64,000 nt of DNA. It comes from Brachypodium distachyon. Its lineage: Eukaryota; Streptophyta; Magnoliopsida; Poales; Poaceae. Of the stretch, positions 13,047 through 27,657 are shown piece by piece. Within the stretch, counting starts at the first letter, position 1; each line of letters begins with the position of its first letter. Under the pieces are notes generated by a model. It was not told where the DNA came from. It did no database searches and worked only from the letters and a program-made list of their open reading frames with translations. The position numbers were made by a program, and so were the translations under genes. The stretch is taken from assembly GCF_000005505.3 (NCBI RefSeq), contig NC_016134.3:28905584-28969583 (forward strand), written 5' to 3'.

Positions 13047-13112
13047 AATAAAACCTGTGGTCGTCTAGGTACAAGTTTGCCCAATGTTTTCACTATATTT
13101 TATTTAAATATA
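13047..13112 (+). promoter_or_regulatory. Possible polyA signal and TATA-like tract between MSP-PDI and PTP
   Basis: AATAAA at 13047-13052 lies 217 bases past the putative stop at 12830. A TATATTTTATTTAAATATA tract at 13094-13112 lies about 300 bases before the in-frame ATG at 13416. Both would fit a boundary between two genes. Both motifs are AT-rich and occur often by chance, so they do not prove it. Confidence 0.3.
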
Positions 13113-13322
13113 CACAGTGTGACCCAAGCAACCATGAGCAGTTACAAAATTTAAACAACATCTAAATACAACTTTCGGGTTCCCTGGTTGGCAAAACTGT
13201 TTTGTTAGTGAAGACTGGAGCCATAGCTAGTATTTGTACTGAAGGAAGTCAGGAGTCATTAACATTATAGCTTTGTTAGAGACGAAAGACATTTCTGATG
13301 AAAAAAAAGGCTCTCTCTGCAG

Positions 13323-16300
13323 GCCTGGTTTGATGATCTCGACGCTAACTACTCAGGCAGCAGCTCGCCGCTCCAGGCTTGGTATGAAAATCAGGTTCAC
13401 TGCCTCGACCCCGAGATGGACCCACCGCCACAAATGATCACCCCGGACCAGGTGAAGCGCTGCAAGAAGGCGCTCAAGGTGCTTGACAAAAAGCTCAGGC
13501 AGCGGGCCACAATCCTGCAGGAGTTTAGAAGTCTCCCGGTATATATAATTCTCTTCCATTATTTAGTGCTAGTCCGACGCTGCATGATGAGATCACTCAA
13601 GCGACTTACCTCCTAAGTGATTTTTTTCTTAGAAGTCTCCCGGTATAGGAGCCTCTTGACCTCTTCCTTCATCTTAGTGCTAGTCCGGCTAGACGGTGAG
13701 ATCACCATTGTGCAGTTTCTTTCATCTTAGGTGTCCATGTTTCCGTTCGAGGTTTTTTAAGGTGCTCTGACTCACCTCCTAAGTGGCACAACTGAATGTT
13801 TTTTTTTATGTCTCTGCCATCTATTGATCAAGGAAAGATTTGGTCATGAAAATATTTGACGTATAGAGGAGAGTAAACTACTCCCTGTATTTTACTCACT
13901 ACATAAATATGCAACGCATATTTCTTTTATATGATAATAAAATTGATAGTCCAAATTGACAAATTATTAATCAAGATCTACAGAAAAACAATGCAAAAAC
14001 GTGCTTGTGATGCAAACAAAAAGGAAGTATGCGGCACTTTAATTAGCACTATCACATCTTTCCTTGTTTGACACCATGATTTAGTGACATCATTATTTAA
14101 TTGCTTACTGTTCAAAGGGCATAGTCCAATTAACCTTACAGAGTTATTGACATCCTCTTCCCCTGGAATAGTACATACTAGACATTGGAATACACTAAAA
14201 GTGAACAACTCATATTAATTTGGGAGTGTCTTAATTTCTCTACTTTTTTTTTTCTGTTTCAGTAAGTTGTAACCAAATGACTGTATTTCCAAGTCGAAGA
14301 ATATCAATTTCATGTTGACATGGAACTGAAACGTAATTGTTTCCCATCTTTTTTTATGAGACAAATTGATGTTAACACCAATTAAATGGAAATGTGTTCT
14401 CGAATATATCATGGCCATATCAAATGTTGCATAACAACCGGTAATCTTTATTATTTTCCGGGAAAACACAAAAGCTTTTTGTTTTGATGCATTGATGGGA
14501 AGAAGGTTAAGTACAAGGCCACGGAAGATCCACACCCCAGAGTTACAACTCAACATCCGAGATGCCGGGACCTGCCGGGAAGACCGCTGCCAAACTCTTT
14601 GCTCTCACAGTCCCGCCAAATACCATTGACGAGCCTCGGCCCGAATAGGTGTTGAGCAGCGAAGAGATGCAGGGTTGTGCATTGTCGACGTCAGCATTGT
14701 GATGCTTCCATATCCACCAAACTGTGAGCATGATCAGCGAGGAAGTCCCTTAGCGAGAGGAACTGGGGTGGAGTCGTAAGCTTGCTGCCACCAGTCCAGG
14801 AAGTCATCTCCGGCAGCCGGCGGCCGAACCGGGGATCCGATCCAGGAGAGAACCTCCTACCACAGAGTATAATAATATTCAGCAGGAGGCGTCATGTGTC
14901 CCTTTAATCTGATCCGTTTATTTAAAATCTAATGGCTACGATTAGAAATTTTCAAGTTTTTACTGACTAGAGGTCTTCACATGATACGTTCCCAATTAAG
15001 AAATGTTTTTACCAAGCAGATCTGCAAATACTGATTCAATGTAATTTTTTCAGGCCATAAGAACGGCTCTGTTGACTCAGAAGTTTTCTGTTGCCCGAAG
15101 TCCTGCTAATAGGGAAAAGAACTGCTATACTGATGTCTTGCCATGTGAGCATCATTAACTTGTATAGGCTGTCGTGTGTAGCCTGCAAGACCACCATGTG
15201 GAATCATTCGTTTGATTTACTCTGACTTCTTCTTTAGTTGATGAAACCAGGATAAGGTTACAGTCCTCAACAGGCAATCATACTGCAAAGAACGATTACA
15301 TAAATGCAAGTCCTACAAAGGTAAAAATGGAATATTCTCTGGTATACTTTTTCTACTCCCTCTGTCCAACAAAGGATGTCTCAATTTTGACTAAATTCGA
15401 ATGCATCTAGAAATTTAAAACATCTTTTGTTGGAGGGAGGGAGTATTACCGTTTTGTTTATAATCCTAACTGGCATGTTGCATATAAAATTAGCAGCTTG
15501 ATAACAGAAATCAAACAAAGTTCATTTCCACTCAAGGTCCGCTAGTCAATACATTCGAAGACTTCTGGCAGATGGTCTTTGAGAACTGCTGTCCGGTAAT
15601 TGTTATGATCACCAAATTTGACAATGTTAAGGTATGAATGATGAACACTTGTGGCGTGTGAGTTTCATTCAGTTGACATAGTGTTGACTGTCTCTTGTCT
15701 TCCATAATTTTCCACAACCTTACACCATATGTTCGACTACTTTGTTGTGCTATTTTATTATCAGTTAGTTTTTCCATTTATTAATTCCTTTCTCAATGCC
15801 TCTATGGACAAAGCTACTTTTCTTAGTATGTGTGAAGGAAACTTAATGCTCAACAGTTGTTGCATCGCTCTATGGATGTGGTTGCACATACACTTCTCAG
15901 ATTGTCATATGTGATTCAGTTGTCCGGAACATGAAAACGAAATGGGCATGAAAGCATAATAAAAATATCTAAGGAGACAGCACATATACACTTCTTAGGC
16001 TGCCTAGGGAATTTTGGAACTCAAATGGATAAAAAAACACCGTACCTCTATTTTTTAGCATGTAACATATACTCCTACTTCTTCTATGTAATCTTATAGT
16101 TAGACATAGTTACAGATATTTCCTTGTATCCAATCCTATTCAACAAGACCTGTGATGTCATATAATGACAGTGTGATGAATATCTTCCATTGAGCGAGGG
16201 GGAAGGAGATTATGGAAGATTTTGCATCAAGATCATGAAGATCAGAATGGATGGTCAGTTAGTGTTGCGAAGTCTGAAGGTGCAATGTAACGAGGTAAAG

Positions 16301-19300
16301 ATGTACTATAAAGCTATCACATACGTGTTGCTTTTATTTTATGATTTTCTTGAAGAAATAGTGGCAGCACCGCTAATTTTCATTACGGATGAACAAAAGT
16401 ATTACGAGTACCCGTGGGGCCAAGTGAAAGGAAAAGTAAAGAGGAAATGTGCAGGGCCGTACCTGAGGATTTGGGTCCCCGTGCAAAATCTAAAGTTAGA
16501 CCTTGGATTTTAAAAAGTGATTATGAATAAACACATTATATATGCATTTTCCTATATATCAGCAGTGCTATTCTGCACCAGCGTGCTTATTATGCACTCT
16601 GATGGGGAAATTCTGCATTTGACAGTAAATCTTCCATGGGTTTTACTGCTGAAATTCTGCAGTGACTTGAAATTTCTACATTTTGTGATGATTTTACAAT
16701 ATTTTACACACACATTTACTATGTCACACAATTTTGTACTTCCTCCGTCCGACAAAAGATGCCTCAACTTTGACTAAATTTGAATACATCTATACACTAA
16801 GTTATGTTTAGATACATCTAAATTTTAACAAACTTGAAACATTTTTGTTGGACGGAGGGAGTAGCTTTTTTTTTTTCATCCCGAAAGCTAATTCATTCCG
16901 AGTTTAGCTATATTGTATAGTTTACTCAGATTGTTATGGACCTTGGTCCACGACAGGATAAATTAGGTAGGAGAATGGTCCGTAGAAGGGGCCCTCGCCC
17001 TCAACAACAGGCGGCAGGGCTCGTTCCTGACGTGGGAGAGAGGCTCTGAGGCTTGTTGGGATTTTTTTTATTATTGATTCATTGCATAAAACTGTTACAA
17101 GCTAGTCCTTTATCCCGATTCGAACTCAAGATTGAACCATATCTCTACCTCCCCCAGATCCTTTATCCCGATTCGAACTCAAAACAGTCAACAGTTGCGC
17201 AGGCAAATAGATCTGGGGAACGAACGGCGACTTCCCTAGGAGCCTGGGAACGACGGGGCTTGGGAAGAGCGGCGGAGGCGACGTGCTCCTGGGCTCCTGG
17301 CGGCCGGCGACGAGCGCCTGGAAGTCAGCTCCAGCGGCGGATCCAGCAGATCCGGGGGAGATGGGTAGGGCGGCAGCGAACTGCTAGAACAGACGAGGGC
17401 GCGAGATCCAGCATGGGGGATGGAGAGGGCGGCGGTTGCGGGCGAGATGGGGAAGCCGCCGGCGGTGCCCGATGGGGTAGGCGGCGGCGAATCCATGGGA
17501 AAGGATGTGGGCGACGAGGAGGACGAGCGCTCGGGGGTCCGGGGTCGGGTTTTTTTTCCGGTGGAACTGGGCGGTGGCATTTCCACCGTAATAACAGTTC
17601 GCCGTGGGTAAGTAGGAATTAGGTTACGAGAGAAGCTGGAAGCTGGTGCGGACCAGTTTCTTCCCGTTTTCCTTCTTTCGGGTTTCTGCTTGGGACCTAA
17701 AAGCTGGCCTAAAATGCCAAAAGCATGAGATCTAATTGGACTCTCTGTAATTTAACTTGAGTTTTTTAGTGGACATAAAATATCCAATAAGGATATATAT
17801 ATTATTTAATCTATGCCTTTTCTAATATAATCTACCCAAGCCTTACGCATATGCCTAACTCACACACTGTTGCCACTCTAACCACTGGACCATGCAAGTG
17901 TTTGTGAAGAAGTACGTGAAGTAGTACATATTTTATACGTTACGGTTTGACGTGCAGTAAATAGTCGTTCCAGAAATAGTAATACCACGTACAGAAGTTA
18001 GTGATTTCGCACTGATTTTACTTGGCTGAAGTTAAAACTACTCGAGTCATGAAACAATCACAAAAACATGTTCAAATAAGTGGTAGTGAAAACACAACTG
18101 CATGGTAGTAAATTTCTAGAACTATTTACGAAAACAATTGTAAAACCTCCTCGTAAATGTATGACTTATGTACACAGTTTTACTACCGGGGTGTAGAATA
18201 GTGTATTCTACACTCTGCCATAGTGCCATAGAACTGCATAAGTATATACCATAACACTACCTAATATCATGTGTTTTTATGGATAATCTTTATACACGAT
18301 CATGTTAAGCCGTTGTTGTCAGCTCAGTGTGTCGACTTGCTCATCCAAGTTCTACTAAGCTGGTATTGCACCTCCTGTTCATGCTTGGCCTACACATTGC
18401 GTTCTCATCTCCAACGCCACGCCTGGTCATGCTTCTTGTGACTTGTGTCATGCATACTACCTCTTTTTTGTTAGAGATTTTTTAGATCAGAAGTGGTCAA
18501 GTTAGTCTTTTTTGCTCAATACTTTTCAGCAAGGGTGGATGGAGGTGATAGACATGTGGATAATCCACCACCAATTCCACCCGCTCTAAAGAACTAAATG
18601 GTATAAAAAAAATCTTTGGAGACTTGGTTACTGCTCTTTCTTTTATTTGAAACATGTCATAACATTCTTTGCAAATGCTGTCAGCCAATCCACCATGTCT
18701 TCCAATGTCATAGTAGAATGCAGTAGTACATCCATTTTTAGTTTAGAAGTTCTCTCCGCCAATGCAACGGTCATCTGTAGTTTGTACTTACAACTCACTA
18801 CCACCAACATTAAAATTTTCAGCCCTCTTCACTATTTCAAAGTTTTCAAAAATCATGAACAGTTCAAGCTTCTCACATGTTACTGCTCCCCAGAGATGGC
18901 CCAGGCGTTTGACTATTTCAAACCTCTAAAAAATCATGAAACAAGTTGTGGAGCATCATGACAACAATACAAGACGATCCACGGGAGGATTTTGAAAAAT
19001 ATGACTGTACATGGTCTCAGTCAAAAAGAAATGTTGTATTCAAATTAGTAATTTACTCCTGTGGATCTTGCATTATTGTCATGATGTTCCACAATTTGGT
19101 TTGTGATTTTGAGAACTTTGAAATGGATATAACCTGAACTATTTTTCCACAGTTATGCAAAATATAAAACCATACTATATAGTACACTTAAATACCTAAT
19201 TTACCAAGAAATATCATTCCTTAAAAGCACCCCTTGGCGTAGTTGTATAAGAGAGTATACATGTATACTAACCTTAGAATTACTGCACTGAAGAAATTTA

Positions 19301-20021
19301 TGGTTGAAGTGTCTCTATCTGATAATTCTCCATTTTACAGTCGGATAGATTCACTACTGTTCTTCACATACAGTATTCTGAATGGCCTGACCATGGGGTG
19401 CCAAATGACAGTAGTGTTGTACGAAAAATTATGAAAAGATTGCATCACATCAAATCTCGAAGGGGATTTCCAATAGTTGTACATGGCAGGTTGGTTTCAA
19501 CTTAAGAGCATGCTTTCTTCTGCACCCTTTCCCACACTCAAATGCTATTTGCATTCTCTCTCTGGATTTTGCAGTGCAGGCCTCGGGAGAACTGGTGCTT
19601 ATATAACCATCCATAATACAATAGAGAGGATTTTACTTGGTGAACAGGATGCTCTGGATGTTGTTGAAACTGTCAGAAAGTTTAGGTCACAGCGAGCTGG
19701 TGTCGTCCAAACAGAGGTACGGTCTCTAATTCTGTTGCCATATCGAGCGGGCGAGTGTGTATATCCCTTCTCATGCGTTTAGTAGGTTAAACACACACTT
19801 CACCTTTAAGGCTGGCAATGTGGTAGCATTTATTGTACAATTACTGTTTACAAAGAGTAATGCAGAATAGATAGGGTTACTTGCACTCTTCCCTGATGGC
19901 GTCTTCTTCTGCTTTGGAGGAACAACTCATGTTCTGTTATAAGGCTATTGTGGATGAGCTGAAAGAACTTGTACAAAATTCTCCGGTACCAAGTTCGTCG
20001 TTCAGCTGGAAGCTTTTCTAA
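13323..20021 (+). CDS. PTP1-type protein tyrosine phosphatase, catalytic Cys replaced by Gly
   Basis: Exons: 13323-13538, 15054-15144, 15238-15320, 15497-15631, 16172-16294, 19341-19489, 19575-19716, 19920-20021 (stop TAA). All introns are GT-AG, all phases agree and no stop interrupts the frame. If a separate gene, the start is ATG 13416 ([10 protein letters not shown]), giving about 315 residues, the usual size of plant PTP1; exon sequence 13323-13415 stays open, with no ATG in that part. Family motifs: [14 protein letters not shown] (usually KNRY), [28 protein letters not shown], the WPDHGVP loop and the Q-loop VQTEEQ. The signature loop spans the junction 19489/19575 and reads HGSAGLGRT, where the family has HC(S/A)AGxGRT. 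The Cys that forms the phosphoenzyme intermediate is therefore Gly (TGC to GGC would suffice), so no phosphatase activity is expected, although the phosphotyrosine pocket could still bind. The intron 16295-19340 is 3 kb and contains repeats. Confidence 0.85.
13525..13800 (+). repeat. Duplicated exon end and splice donor
   Basis: TTAGAAGTCTCCCGGTATA at the end of the first PTP exon and its donor recurs at about 13630 inside the following intron. The phrases TTAGTGCTAGTCCG, GAGATCAC and CACCTCCTAAGTG (second copy; CTTACCTCCTAAGTG in the first) follow both copies. It is a partial tandem duplication of about 105 bp that creates a second potential donor. Confidence 0.65.
14540..14880 (-). mobile_element. 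LINE C-terminal fragment in a PTP intron
   Basis: On the minus strand the frame reads [14 protein letters not shown] followed by a tail like that after the zinc-binding domain of L1-type plant LINEs (compare CWHTWKQRNRCIF in the LINE at 57.5 kb). No reverse transcriptase motif is left. Boundaries are approximate. Confidence 0.45.
15356..15443. mobile_element. Stowaway MITE, 88 bp, in a PTP intron
   Basis: Inverted ends CTCCCTCTGTCCAACAAAGGA and its counterpart ending GTTGGAGGGAGGGAG, flanked by TA. It sits between the exons ending at 15320 and starting at 15497 and leaves the splice sites intact. Confidence 0.9.
16739..16861. mobile_element. Stowaway MITE, 123 bp, in the 3-kb PTP intron
   Basis: Left end CTTCCTCCGTCCGACAAAAG and right end TTTTTGTTGGACGGAGGGAG are inverted copies, flanked by TA. 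No coding capacity. Confidence 0.9.
17090..17640. other. Direct repeat and GC-rich island inside the PTP intron
   Basis: CCTTTATCCCGATTCGAACT occurs twice about 54 bp apart (near 17107 and 17160). It is followed by a GC-rich block at about 17200-17620 that is unlike the AT-rich intron around it. No domain is recognisable in any frame. It looks like an inserted or captured gene fragment, but no terminal repeats were identified. Confidence 0.35.
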
Positions 20022-20238
20022 CTTTCCATGACCAGAAGGTAGTTATTTCAGATGTTTAACCATTCCCCGATCTTTCCTTGCCATGTATTCATCTGTACTA
20101 TTCTTCATCCTGAACTGTACTACAGAGTTGGAATATCTAGCAGTAAGGCACTACGTGCCTTGTTTATTTATTTTGACTAGATGAATGAAGTGAACTCAAA
20201 TGTGCTGAGAATTAAATTTTTGATATTGCTGGTGAACT

Positions 20239-20520
20239 GAGCCTAGTTTAGGTGGTGTGGTTTCTTGTGGTGAAACCAATCCACCCAGGTTCAAGTCCTA
20301 GACTTGGCATGGGTGCTCACATTATCTGGATTTAATCCATGATTTCACCAGCGTTTTGATTTCAGTGGTAGGTGACGTACTCGTCAACAACGAAGCGTCT
20401 GTGGTGACTTTGTCGATCTCTCAAGACCCGCCGAGTAGGGTGTGCGTGTGTGCATTCATAGGGGTGAGTGTTCACGCGTGTTTGTGAGTGTCTGCATTTG
20501 TCCTGTGTTTCTAAAAAAAA
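20239..20520 (+). mobile_element. Au-like SINE, tRNA-derived
   Basis: It starts GAGCCTAGTTTAGGTGG (A-box region) and carries the B-box GGTTCAAGTCC. It continues with the conserved body (GACTTGGCATGGGTGCTC, GTGACTTTGTCGATCTC, GTGTGCGTGTGTGCATTCAT) and ends in an A run at 20513-20520. Order and length match the Au SINE family of grasses. No clean target-site duplication was found. Confidence 0.85.
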
Positions 20521-21460
20521 TGATTTGACGCTTAATGTGCAAAAGGGAAAAAAATATTGTAATGGCATTTCACTTTGGCTCATGTTATGAGTTGTCATAC
20601 TGTCCGGGCAACACAGGTTTCTAAAATGCCAAAAGAATTTTTAAAAACATGCATGTGTCATATATATGATTGTGAATTTGTTTGTCCAAGTGCATTATGC
20701 TTTCTACACAAGTGAACAAAGCTTCTTTCGAATCGAAGCAAATTTTGGTTGTATGGGAAGCAAATAGGAGTGGCACTGAAAACAAAATTTGCTTCATAAG
20801 ACATTCTAGAGGCAACTTTTGCAGGGAGCAACACATGAAGATGGTGTTGTGAAGAACAAAGGTAAATCGAAACTAGTCTAGCATGTACCAGTTTTAAACT
20901 TAGCTGGTCACCTAAGCCCAAACGTCATTGTGCAAGTTGAAGACTTTGTTAGTGCTGACCGAAGCCAAAAAAATAAGGTTATCTAATTAGACCCATTGTC
21001 AATTAATGTAATGATTGATAAGAGGTTATTTTTAAAATACTCACCTAGTTCACAAAGAAGATGAAATTTTGACATGAACTTAGTAAAACATTGAAATTTT
21101 TTGCTACAAGCATTTGTTAAATTATTCTGATTGAACACTTGAGACCAATATGTGTTGTGTTGCCTAGAAACATGTATTTGCAATATCGAAGTGTTATTAG
21201 GCTTCATAATTTTCTTTTGACTAACCTCATGTTTATAAATATTATAATACAAGTCTGTGGTCAATTAAAGTTGCATTTTTTCGAACACCGTGTCAGTGTT
21301 CAAACTCTCGACTTTGCTGTGAACGAAGGGAGTACTAGTTGACAAGAAACAAAACTAGATTACTTGTTTAAAAAATATTTGACGCTTAATGTGCAAGAGA
21401 GCATTTTATTGTAATATTTGACTTTGGCCCATGTTCATTCAATCCAGGGAACACAGATTT
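20521..21460 (+). repeat. Two copies of a 90-bp sequence flanking non-coding DNA
   Basis: TTTGACGCTTAATGTGCAA followed by TTGTAAT and TTTGGC(T/C)CATGTT occurs at about 20523-20590 and again at 21378-21435. The SINE abuts the first copy. The region between copies has no recognised gene and is consistent with an old local duplication. Confidence 0.55.
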
Positions 21461-21980
21461 TAGAATCAGTCATTTAAATCCTTCTGGATGGACATGGATG
21501 TGTCTCGACAATTAACAATAGCTCGAGACTATTGACTGTCGAAGGACATGGGAATAATTCCATTTGGATCCCCACATAGTTTATTTCCCTGACACGATTG
21601 ATGATATCTAATTAAGCTGCACAGATGATAGAACAGCTAGAATTGCATGGTGTGCATGCTGCTGCAAAAACAAGCATGAATCCATGAAGTCATAGGGTTC
21701 CAAGCTTTGGAATAAAGGAATAAACCTTTGAGATCAGCTTATTCTTCTCTGTTTAATTTGATACTAATTCACAGGGTTTCGCGAATTCAACCAAGTTGCG
21801 GAACTAATAATAACATCACGATTTGGTGTGTTCAAATGGTGTGATAGCTGATAACTAAGAAACATGTCAGGTTCAGTCAACTATTTTCATATGGAAACAG
21901 GGGATGAGTCACAGTGTTGACATATGTACATGCATCTTAGTTGACGGAAATAATTTTATTTCAGTGTATGAATTAATTTG
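21461..21980. other. AT-rich intergenic DNA, nothing recognised
   Basis: No open frame with similarity, no inverted terminal repeats and no RNA gene is visible in this stretch. Confidence 0.5.
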
Positions 21981-24110
21981 TACGTCATGTATTTTAGAAC
22001 AAAGATAGTAGTACCTTTTAGACCAAATGAACGGTTAATCCATTTGATGGGTGGTTTATATCACAAAACCATTTGTCATGACAAAATATAATCGTACTTT
22101 CCTCTCAAACAATTTAAATAGTTTATAATTCAAAGATATACTTGTGCCATATGAGAACCGAACCTAGTTCCTTCCTGCAAAGTAAGGCAGATAAGATTGG
22201 TCTCCCCTCCTTAATCCCCCTCCATGCCAATCACCGATCGCACTCTCCCCTTTAATGTCTGCATCCATAGATAATTAAAACATCCTCAACTATCACAAAC
22301 CTATTTTTCATGACAAATCTAATGGTACCTTGTTATCTAACAATGTAAATAGTTTATTGGAGTATTAGTTTTTGAAAGATATACCCACTCCATATCACAA
22401 TCTAGTTCCTTCCCGCAAAGTATTTTAGAACAAAGATAGTAGTATTTGTGTAGTCCAAATAAACGCTCAATCCATCTTATGGGTTGTTTGTATCACAAAA
22501 ACCATTTTCATGACAATCTATGGTACTTTCTTGTATAACAATCTAGATAGTTTATTGTTGATTGACAGTTAGATGTATACTCGTTCCATACCACAATCTT
22601 GTTCCTTACCGCAAGGCTCGGCAGGTTGTCTCTCCTCCTAATTCCTCCCCTCCCCCCGCCCCCCTCCCCGTAAAAGCTTATCGCTCTCCCTCCTTATCGC
22701 GTCCTCACTCCTTGTAATTAAAACACCCTTGATCCCTGAGATATTAAAAGCTACTTGCCCGGTTTATCTCCACTTCCTTCATGGCCGTTATTGCCTTGAT
22801 GGTTTTAACGTATCATGCATTTGAGGACAAAGATAGTTGTATTTGTTTAGTCCAAATAAACGCTTAATCCACCCAATGGGTGGTTTGTACCGGAAAACCA
22901 TTTTTCATCACTAATCTAATGGCACTTTTTGTCTAACAACCTAGATAGTTCATTGTTCATTTTTCCTTCTAATTTCCCTACCCCTTAGGGCGTGTATAAT
23001 GGTGTGACGTCAACCTTTTCTTAACGATACCACGTGGAATAATTGTTGATGTGAAAGAGAAAGGAATGAAGAAAGACATGAGTATTCTCTTAGGTAAGAG
23101 ATGATCTCTTTGCAAGAAGAATAAGACATACAAAATGCAAATTTGTACTATATTTCACCTTTTCTTAACATTTGTTTAATAAATTTTATTCATCTAAACA
23201 TGAATTGTAAGATATGGCACTAAGAGATGACCTATTATACAATATATTTTGTTGCCTTTTCTAAATAATGTGTAATACATAAGAGAAGACGGTCTTATCA
23301 ACTCTCTCTCTCTCTCCGGATCCCAAAGATATTAAAAGCAACTTGCCCGGTTAATATCCGCTTCCTTCATGGCAGTTATCACCTCCATGGTTTTAACATA
23401 TCATTCAGTTTAGAAGAAAGATAGTTGTATTGTTTTCAGCCCAAATAAACGAATCCACCCAACGGTGGTTTGTACCACAAAACCATTTTTTCATGTCAAA
23501 TCTAATGGTACTTTTTGTCTAAGAATCTAGATAGTTCACTATTAATTAACGGTTAAATATATGGTCATTCGATATCACATTCGAGTTTCTTCCCGCAAAG
23601 TACGGCAGGTTGTCTGTCCTTATTTCCACTCCCTCTTAATTAATCGCTGGTCTCTTTTTTCCTTCTTATCGCCATCAATCCCGGATAAGTAAAACATCGC
23701 CAATCTCGGAAACAAAATTAAAAGCTACTTGCCCGGTTCATCTCCGCTTCCTCTGTGTTCGTTATCGCCTCCCTGGTTTAAACATGCCATGTATTTCGAT
23801 GTGCGGTTTGTATCAGAAAACCATTTTTCCATGACAAATCTAGTGGTACTTTCTTTTCTAACAATCTAGATAGTTACGGTTAAATAGATACTCGTTCCAT
23901 ATCACAATGTAGTTCCTTACCGCAAAGTACGCCGGGTTATCTCTCATTAATTTCTCTCCGCTTAAAAGCTTATCACTCTGTTCCTCCTTATCGCATCCGC
24001 AATCCTGGTTAATTAAAACTTTCTCGATCTCGGAGATATTAAAAGCTCATCGCCCGGTTTATCTCCGCTTCCTTCGTGGCCGTTATCGATTCCCTAGCTT
24101 TAGCACATCA
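21980..24110 (+). repeat. Diverged tandem array, units of about 320-390 bp
   Basis: At least four units share an ordered set of phrases: AACCATTTTTCATGACAAATC, AATCTAGATAGTT, TTCCATATCACAATCTAGTTCC, CCGCAAAGTAC and ATTAAAAGCTACTTGCCCGG followed by CTTCCTTCATGGCCGTTATC. The last anchor recurs near 22744, 23329, 23717 and 24037. The 585-bp spacing between the first two is explained by an insertion at about 22990-23310. Partial units begin at about 22020. The array ends about 650 bp before the PSI1-like start codon. Confidence 0.75.
22988..23310. mobile_element. Probable Tourist-like MITE nested in the tandem array
   Basis: AT-rich sequence starting TTAGGGCGTGTATAATGG and containing AAGAGATGATCTC / AAGAGATGACC motifs interrupts one repeat unit and restores regular spacing when left out. 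Inverted ends are imperfect, so the family call is tentative. Confidence 0.4.
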
Positions 24111-24755
24111 CATATTTTGGAACATAGGTCTAGATACATCACATATTTCGACAAACATATTTGAACAAATTTGAGATAATTAATATGGATCGGAGGGATA
24201 TATGTCTGTTGGCTGACTATAAGGCCCAATTGCAATTTAACCTGCTGCCCAAAAATGTTATATGCAACACAACCAAAGTTACCAAAAGTGTACATATGCA
24301 TGTGTTTGTGTAACAGGAGAGATATATTAGATCTGAGTTGTTGGGTTTGACCACCTCTCCTCCCCACCTGGATACCCAAGTCAACCATTAAACTAAGAGC
24401 CCAACAATAAACAAAAAGAAAATAAAAACCCAAATAAAAATACACATCTGATCAAACCATGATTCTCCTCCTTCCCTTCCAATGAGTAGACTTTTTTTAT
24501 CCACTTGCGCCTCTTCTTCTACAAAATCATATACATTAACTCCCTTCCTTCCATCAATGGCTTTCCCGTTTCGGTTTCTTGCCGATTGCCGTCTCTCGGC
24601 GTCCTTGCGCGCATAAAAGCGGGGTTCTTGATCTCGACGACCCTTTTAAATGGGCTCCAGGGTACTACAACATCGGATCTGACCTAAAGGTCCCACAGCT
24701 CGCAGTCGAGATCATACAGTTTTGGGTTCTTCTTGCTGATCGAAGATTGGGATCG

Positions 24756-27657
<2,902 letters not shown>

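Noticed and set aside
19341..19489. An alternative splice that would restore the catalytic Cys of the PTP
   Set aside because: The only in-frame junction is AG at 19489 with T at 19575. Other acceptors nearby break the GLGRT frame, so the Gly is genuine in the given sequence.
20239..20300. A tRNA gene at the B-box GGTTCAAGTCC
   Set aside because: The box belongs to the tRNA-derived head of an Au-like SINE. No cloverleaf or acceptor stem forms.
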